Positions 5,742 through 8,926 of a stretch of DNA of 8,926 nt are shown here, in pieces. The stretch comes from an uncultured Lactobacillus sp. GTDB taxonomy: Bacteria > Bacillota > Bacilli > Lactobacillales > Lactobacillaceae. The position numbers and the translations under genes were made by a program. The stretch covers positions 1 through 8,926 of the forward strand of contig NZ_CABUIW010000073.1 in assembly GCF_902491705.1 (NCBI RefSeq), in the 5' to 3' direction. Numbering within the stretch: the first letter of the stretch is position 1; every line of letters starts with the position of its first letter. The notes beneath the pieces are model-generated. The model saw only the letters and a program-made list of their open reading frames with translations. It did not search any database and was not told where the DNA came from.

Positions 5742-6953
5742 ATGACTCAAATTCATAAAATTTATTTATTATCTGATACACACTTAATCGCTGACTCTTT
5801 ACATGATCAGGGAGCTGCTTTTCAAAAAATGCAGCTAACTAGTGCTGGCAAAGACCTTAATCATCAAGAAATCATGCTTTCGGCTTTTGTTAGAAAAATT
5901 CTTAATGATAAACCTGATGCTGTTGTTATTACTGGTGATTTAACTTTTAATGGCGAAAAAGTATCTGCTGAAAGGTTAAAAGAGATCTTTCATCCCCTGC
6001 AAAAAGCAAAGATCGACTTTTTCCCATTACCTGGAAATCACGATATTTATGACGGTTGGGCTAGGAAATTTGATAGAGCTTATCAATATTTAACGCCGCA
6101 AATCTCACCTTACGACTTCAAAAGTATTTTTAGGGACGCTTACGATAAAGCTGTAAGTTGTGATCCTAGTTCTTTAGCATACAGTATTAATTTCAAGCAA
6201 AAATATCGATTAATCTTTGCGGATTCAAATATTTATGGCAATCAAAATTCCAACTCTCACCCTATTACCAACGGATTTATCAAAAAAGAGCAATTGAAAT
6301 GGATTGAACAACAATTAAAAGTTGCTCAGCAAAGTAACCAATACGTTCTTTTCTTCATGCACCACAGTCTGAATAATCATAACAATATTGTTAATGGTGG
6401 GTTCACTCTTGATAATGCTCAAGAATTAAAACAATTATTTACTAAATACAACGTAAAAGTATCTTTCACTGGACATATCCATGCACAAAATATTGCTAGT
6501 TCTGCATCTGGCGTAGATATAGCTTCATCATGTTTCTCTATGTGTGATCAAGGATATGGAATTATTACATTAGCTGATAACAAGTTAGAGTATCACAGAT
6601 TTTCTTTTGATCCCATTCCATATCTAACCGATGAAGAAAAACGACTATTACCTACTGGCGATTACCACGACTACTTGAAGAAGCTATTTATTCAAACCAA
6701 TGAAATACAGATGCAAAATTTCAAGAAAAGATTCCCATCTGAAAATGATTTTGATACCGTAATGAATCTAATTAATCAGCTGAACTATAATTTTTTCATT
6801 GGTAAAAGTAATTATTCTAGTGCACAAAAAAAGGAAATTGAAAGTTCAATTTCCTATCAACTAGTCCAAAAATTTCTTCCTGAGATGAAAAAGTATGTGG
6901 ACTCATTATTAGCAATTAAGCAAAATAGTCAGCATGTTTTTATTACTTTGTAA
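5742..6953 (+). CDS. Calcineurin-like metallophosphoesterase with long C-terminal extension
   Basis: A 403-residue dinuclear-metal phosphoesterase, predicted cytosolic because the catalytic fold starts at once without a signal peptide. All metal-binding blocks are present in order: SDTH (11-14), GDLTFNG (65-71), GNHD (98-101), MHH (206-208) and GHIH (244-247). The core resembles CpdA-type phosphodiesterases, but those are about 270 residues. Here residues about 290-403 add a mostly helical tail rich in Lys, Asn and Gln with no recognised domain. The substrate (cyclic nucleotide, phosphoprotein, nucleotide or phospholipid-derived ester) cannot be told from sequence. The start ATG follows AGGA at 5733-5736. 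It diverges from the flavoprotein operon and shares its control region. A TATACT at 5698-5703 is a possible -10 box, without a good -35. No terminator separates it from the toxin-antitoxin promoter. Confidence 0.85.
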   Translation: MTQIHKIYLLSDTHLIADSLHDQGAAFQKMQLTSAGKDLNHQEIMLSAFVRKILNDKPDAVVITGDLTFNGEKVSAERLKEIFHPLQKAKIDFFPLPGNHDIYDGWARKFDRAYQYLTPQISPYDFKSIFRDAYDKAVSCDPSSLAYSINFKQKYRLIFADSNIYGNQNSNSHPITNGFIKKEQLKWIEQQLKVAQQSNQYVLFFMHHSLNNHNNIVNGGFTLDNAQELKQLFTKYNVKVSFTGHIHAQNIASSASGVDIASSCFSMCDQGYGIITLADNKLEYHRFSFDPIPYLTDEEKRLLPTGDYHDYLKKLFIQTNEIQMQNFKKRFPSENDFDTVMNLINQLNYNFFIGKSNYSSAQKKEIESSISYQLVQKFLPEMKKYVDSLLAIKQNSQHVFITL

Positions 6954-6956
6954 AAT

Positions 6957-6977
6957 GTGGTACAATTTATTGTACAA
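6957..6977 (+). promoter_or_regulatory. Toxin-antitoxin promoter with paired TGTACA-type operators
   Basis: An extended -10 (TGGTACAAT, 6958-6966) directly follows the metallophosphoesterase stop codon. The -35 region is poor (TTTTAT near 6938). Two operator cores overlap the -10 and the predicted start: GGTACA (6959-6964) and TGTACA (6971-6976), the latter inside the palindrome TTGTACAA. Their centres are 12 bp apart, and together they also form the 7+2+7 inverted repeat GTACAAT-TT-ATTGTAC (6960-6975). From memory of the E. coli yefM-yoeB work, long and short palindromes with TGTACA cores spaced in this way bind the YefM-YoeB complex. Autorepression by the downstream genes is therefore the natural reading. 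Confidence 0.7.
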
Positions 6978-6999
6978 GATAGAAGGAGGCGTGTTCTAT

Positions 7000-7269
7000 A
7001 TGGATGCAGTAAACTACAGTAACTTTAGAAAACGACTTAAAGATTATTTTAAAAAAGTTAATGAAGATAGTGAACCATTAATTGTTACTAACAAAGATCC
7101 AGAAGATAATGTTGTTATACTAAGTAAAGACGAATATGATTCATTAATTGAAACTCTATCTATTCAATCAAATTCATATCTTATGAATAAGATTAATGCC
7201 GGTAAAGAAGAAGTTAAAAATAATCAATTATCTCAACACGATTTAATTGATCCAAATGATAAGGGGTAA
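7000..7269 (+). CDS. yefM: YefM/Axe-type antitoxin (Phd/YefM family)
   Basis: An 89-residue antitoxin that should neutralise the YoeB-type RNase encoded next and repress the operon. The N-terminal half is the Phd/YefM DNA-binding and dimerisation fold (NYSNFRKRLKDYFKKV, then PLIVT and VVILSKDEYDSL at 38-49). The C-terminal half (about 50-89) is polar and probably disordered until it binds the toxin, as in the family. The frame is open further upstream to 6934, but the ATG at 7000 is preferred: it follows a strong AAGGAGG (6983-6989) with a 10-base spacer and gives a protein colinear with YefM. The toxin gene begins 5 bases after the stop codon. Antitoxins of this family are usually degraded faster than their toxin. 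Confidence 0.92.
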   Translation: MDAVNYSNFRKRLKDYFKKVNEDSEPLIVTNKDPEDNVVILSKDEYDSLIETLSIQSNSYLMNKINAGKEEVKNNQLSQHDLIDPNDKG

Positions 7270-7274
7270 AATCT

Positions 7275-7529
7275 ATGTTGAGTTGGACAAGTAACGGGTG
7301 GAATGATTATCTTTACTGGCAACAACAAGGCGATAAAAAGAAAATTAAGCGTATTAATAAACTGATAAAAGATATTCAGCGACATCCTTTTGAAGGAATC
7401 GGAAAGCCAGAAGGCCTAAAGAACGATTTAACTGGTTTATGGTCAAGACGAATAGACGCAAAAGATCGTTTAATTTATAGTTTTGAAAGTAATGATATTA
7501 TTATATATTCTTGCAAAGATCACTATTAA
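7275..7529 (+). CDS. yoeB: YoeB/Txe-type ribosome-dependent mRNA endonuclease toxin
   Basis: An 84-residue toxin of the RelE superfamily, YoeB branch, exactly the length of E. coli YoeB and colinear with it (WNDYLYWQ, INKLIKDI, PFEGIGKPE, LWSRRID, DRLIYS). Known YoeB catalytic residues are all present at the same numbers: E46, R59, R65, H83 and the C-terminal Y84. It should therefore be active: it binds the ribosome and cleaves mRNA in the A site, stopping translation when antitoxin falls. The ATG follows AAGGGG (7261-7266), which overlaps the antitoxin's end and couples translation of the two. A strong hairpin terminator lies 6 bases after the stop. The pair is a stability or stress-response module and is often gained by horizontal transfer. 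Confidence 0.95.
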   Translation: MLSWTSNGWNDYLYWQQQGDKKKIKRINKLIKDIQRHPFEGIGKPEGLKNDLTGLWSRRIDAKDRLIYSFESNDIIIYSCKDHY

Positions 7530-7535
7530 TCAATA

Positions 7536-7584
7536 ATATGAAAAAGGTTTGGTCCATGTTTTTAGGACCAAACCTTTTTCATAT
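7536..7584. terminator. Perfect 20 bp hairpin, bidirectional terminator
   Basis: Arms 7536-7555 and 7565-7584 are exact reverse complements around a 9-base loop. The GC-containing core is GGTTTGGTCC / GGACCAAACC, flanked by A5 on one side and T5 on the other, so each strand has a stem followed by T residues. It lies between the toxin stop codon and the convergent MarR gene's stop codon and should end transcription from both. Confidence 0.95.
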
Positions 7585-7588
7585 CCAT

Positions 7589-8023
7589 CTAATTAAGCTC
7601 ATTCTGCAAATTAGCTAAATACTGTGTAAATAATTCCACCAATTTCTTTTGATCAGCATCACTCATTTTCAGAAACGCATTATTAGCACTATTTACAAAA
7701 GGAAATATCTTCTTTTGGATATACTTCTCCCCTTTTTCAGTTAAATTGATAATCTTAACTCGCTTATCAGAAGGTGAACTAGTTAAAATTACCAATTTTT
7801 TATCAATCAACTTCTCTATCACAAAGTGAATCGTTTGCTTAGGTAAATACGTGTGCTCGATCAAAGATTTTTGCGTACACTCTTTAGGATGCTGTGAAAG
7901 AACATACAATACAGTGATTAACGTATCAGTTAAGCCCACCTTTTTTGCATTGTCTTTATAAATAGACTGAAACAGCAGCATCTTTTGCGATAATTCTCTT
8001 ATTTCGTCAAAATCTTTATTCAT
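7589..8023 (-). CDS. MarR-family transcriptional regulator
   Basis: A 144-residue winged-helix regulator. N- and C-terminal helices (about 1-28 and 105-144) would form the dimer interface. The DNA-binding part has helix-turn-helix residues about 50-73 (TQKSLIEHTYLPKQTIHFVI), and the wing carries the family's D-x-R signature (SPSDKRVKIINLTEKG, 84-98). The frame is open to a further ATG at 8080, but I chose the ATG at 8023. It has AAGGAAG at good spacing, gives the usual MarR length, and keeps the promoter region free. There is a single Cys (C49), so oxidation sensing is possible but unproven. The gene diverges from the TAG-like glycosylase gene and probably represses it through the palindrome at 8091-8112. 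The ligand is unknown. Confidence 0.9.
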   Translation of the reverse strand: MNKDFDEIRELSQKMLLFQSIYKDNAKKVGLTDTLITVLYVLSQHPKECTQKSLIEHTYLPKQTIHFVIEKLIDKKLVILTSSPSDKRVKIINLTEKGEKYIQKKIFPFVNSANNAFLKMSDADQKKLVELFTQYLANLQNELN

Positions 8024-8042
8024 AGTTACTTCCTTTAATTCA

Positions 8043-8071
8043 ATAATCTTTAGATTAAGCTTGATTGTCGA
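8043..8071 (-). promoter_or_regulatory. Candidate promoter of the MarR-family gene
   Basis: On the minus strand TCGACA (8071-8066, five of six to consensus) is followed after 17 bp by GATTAT (8048-8043, four of six). The start would be near 8036, leaving a leader of about a dozen bases that carries the AAGGAAG ribosome site. An alternative pair, TTGAAA and TAATCT, overlaps it and is weaker at the -10. Confidence 0.45.
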
Positions 8072-8089
8072 TAATTTCAACTTTATAAT
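8061..8089 (+). promoter_or_regulatory. Promoter of the TAG-like glycosylase gene
   Basis: TTGATT (8061-8066) is separated by exactly 17 bp from a perfect TATAAT (8084-8089). Transcription should start near 8096, inside the palindrome at 8091-8112. It is the best-scoring sigma-A-type promoter in the window. It overlaps the MarR promoter on the other strand, so the two may interfere with each other. Confidence 0.75.
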
Positions 8090-8090
8090 A

Positions 8091-8112
8091 ATTAGTACAA
8101 TATTGGACTAAT
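8091..8112. promoter_or_regulatory. 22 bp near-perfect palindrome, probable MarR operator
   Basis: Half-sites ATTAGTACAAT (8091-8101) and ATTGGACTAAT (8102-8112) are reverse complements except at one pair (A at 8097 against G at 8106). Length and symmetry fit the operators of MarR dimers. The site begins just after the -10 box and covers the predicted transcription start of the glycosylase gene, so bound protein would block transcription. It ends just before the AAGGAG ribosome site (8115-8120). Confidence 0.65.
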
Positions 8113-8130
8113 TTAAGGAGAAGATTTTAA

Positions 8131-8760
8131 ATGAAATGGTTTCTTGACGATACGCTACATCAAAAATACTATCCTGATAACCTGCTTTATAGACATTACC
8201 AAGATGATGTTTGGGGTATTCCACCACACAACGATGAAAGTATCTTTGAGCAATATACTATTGCGATGTTTGCGGCAGGATTGAGCTGGAACGTATCTTT
8301 TTTGAAATATCCTAAACTCACCAAGGCTTTTCACAACTGGAACCTGGAAGAAATCAGCAAGATGAAATCCGAAGAAATTAACACTATGCTCAAAAATAAA
8401 GGATTAATCCGCAATAAACGAAAAATGGAAGCTACAATTGCTAATGCCCAACTGGTTCTTAAGATTCAGCAAGGATATGGCTCTCTAGATAATTATCTCT
8501 GGGAGCTTGTTGGATATAAGCAAGAGCGAAAAGAAGTTCAAAGAATTGCCGATCTTGGTACTACCTCTCCAACTGGCGATCATGTATCTAAAAAAATGAA
8601 GGAGATTGGTTTTAAATACGCCGGTCCTGTTTCTATCTACTCTTTTTTAGTATCTATAGGAATTATCAGTGCACGACCTGATAGAAAAGGAATTGAAGAT
8701 AATCCTAAAGAAAATATCGTTTTAGCAAGGGAGCAAGGGCCTAATACTTTTAATGCTTAA
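8131..8760 (+). CDS. tag: Divergent DNA-3-methyladenine glycosylase I (TAG) family protein
   Basis: A 209-residue member of the TAG family of helix-hairpin-helix DNA repair glycosylases, which excise 3-methyladenine from alkylated DNA. Family landmarks are visible: HYQDDVWGIP (22-31, aligned with TAG YHDNEWGVP), FEQ...AAGLSW (39-53), NKGLIRNKRKMEATIANA (88-105), and SPTGDHVSKKMKEIGFKYAGPVSIYSFL (from about 151). Aligned by hand to E. coli TAG, Tyr16 and Trp46 are kept (Y23, W53). However, Glu38 is A45, zinc ligand His17 is Q24, the N-terminal Cys4 is absent, and the C-terminal His/Cys ligands are missing. Base specificity may therefore differ. It is about 20 residues longer than E. coli TAG at the C-terminus. 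The start follows AAGGAG (8115-8120). It probably forms a regulatory unit with the divergent MarR gene. Confidence 0.85.
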   Translation: MKWFLDDTLHQKYYPDNLLYRHYQDDVWGIPPHNDESIFEQYTIAMFAAGLSWNVSFLKYPKLTKAFHNWNLEEISKMKSEEINTMLKNKGLIRNKRKMEATIANAQLVLKIQQGYGSLDNYLWELVGYKQERKEVQRIADLGTTSPTGDHVSKKMKEIGFKYAGPVSIYSFLVSIGIISARPDRKGIEDNPKENIVLAREQGPNTFNA

Positions 8761-8787
8761 AAAGCCTAGCTATGATACGAAATGAAG

Positions 8788-8926
8788 TGGGACCTAAAAA
8801 GTAGACATTTTAAAACATAGGATTAATAGAGGCTTGATTCCGATATTCTTTCGGAGTTAAGCCTTTTAATCTGCTCTTTATCCTTTCTTCGTTATAGTAT
8901 TTGATATATTCCTCTATAGCTTGAGC
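8788..8926 (-). mobile_element. IS3-family insertion sequence, 3' end only (runs off the window)
   Basis: The right edge holds the end of an IS3-family element oriented leftward. After the transposase stop codon there is a short non-coding tail. The likely terminal inverted repeat begins TGGGACCTAAAAAGTAGACA (8788-8807), which resembles IS150-group ends in starting with TG and containing an AAAAAGT-type core. The exact boundary and target duplication cannot be fixed without the other end. It lies 27 bases beyond the glycosylase stop codon, so that gene is intact. Confidence 0.7.
8810..8926 (-). CDS. IS3-family transposase OrfB, C-terminal fragment (window edge)
   Basis: The last 38 codons of an integrase-type transposase, read from the window's edge down to a TAA at 8812-8810. 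The peptide includes EEYIKYYNEERIKSRLKG and LTPKEYRNQASINPMF, which is the standard C-terminal block of IS3-family OrfB (rve integrase core), with its Y-N-x-x-R-I and L-T-P-x-E/x-Y-R features. The DDE catalytic residues lie beyond the window. The part visible has no frameshift, so it may belong to a complete element. Confidence 0.85.
   Translation of the reverse strand, partial: AQAIEEYIKYYNEERIKSRLKGLTPKEYRNQASINPMF

Noticed and set aside
6934..6999. Upstream extension of the antitoxin frame to 6934
   Set aside because: It overlaps the metallophosphoesterase end and the operator, whereas AAGGAGG at 6983-6989 clearly points to the ATG at 7000.
8024..8080. Longer MarR start at 8080 (19 extra residues)
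   Set aside because: The ATG at 8023 has a good AAGGAAG ribosome site and gives the normal family length, while the longer start would put coding sequence through the divergent promoter region.
8742..8787. Terminator after the TAG-like gene
   Set aside because: CTTTT and AAAAG can pair across the stop codon, but the stem is too short and has no GC core or following T tract.

Overview
The window looks like chromosome from a low-GC Firmicute, most likely a Lactobacillus of the gasseri/johnsonii/acidophilus group. The reasons are the AT-rich codon use, strong purine-rich AGGAG-type ribosome binding sites, an IS3-family transposase C-terminus of a kind common in lactobacilli, and accessory genes typical of that genus. 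The species is an inference.

Left part (1-5548). A LuxR-type regulator with a GAF-like sensor domain and a damaged-looking 5' end reads rightward (105-776). It converges, across a hairpin terminator, on a tight leftward operon of four genes, all predicted flavoproteins. In transcription order these are a ferredoxin-NADP-reductase-like protein (5548-4703), a CrtI/RetSat-type FAD oxidoreductase (4681-3152), a fumarate-reductase-type flavoprotein with a C-terminal FMN-binding domain (3150-1297), and a flavodoxin (1287-814). Spacings are 21, 1 and 9 bp, so co-transcription is very likely. The layout suggests a cytosolic chain passing electrons from NAD(P)H to an unidentified unsaturated substrate. 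Neither large oxidoreductase can be assigned a substrate, and the reductase-like protein has unusual residues at its usual FAD- and NAD(P)-binding motifs. This operon is the best candidate for an undescribed system here.

Middle (5549-6953). A 193 bp divergent intergenic region carries a perfect 17 bp palindrome and two weaker inverted repeats upstream of the operon's -10 box. To the right is a calcineurin-type metallophosphoesterase with a long C-terminal extension.

Right part (6954-8926). A YefM/YoeB-type toxin-antitoxin pair follows. Its promoter contains two TGTACA-like operator cores 12 bp apart, the same arrangement as I recall for the E. coli yefM operator. A perfect 20 bp hairpin terminator separates it from a convergent MarR-family regulator. 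The MarR gene is divergent from a DNA-3-methyladenine glycosylase I (TAG) homologue that lacks the family's zinc ligands and base-recognition glutamate. A 22 bp near-palindrome sits at the predicted transcription start of the glycosylase gene, a natural MarR operator. The window ends inside an IS3-family insertion sequence, of which only the 3' end of the transposase and the element's end are visible. No rRNA, tRNA, CRISPR array or riboswitch was seen, and no stretch over 300 bases is without a gene.
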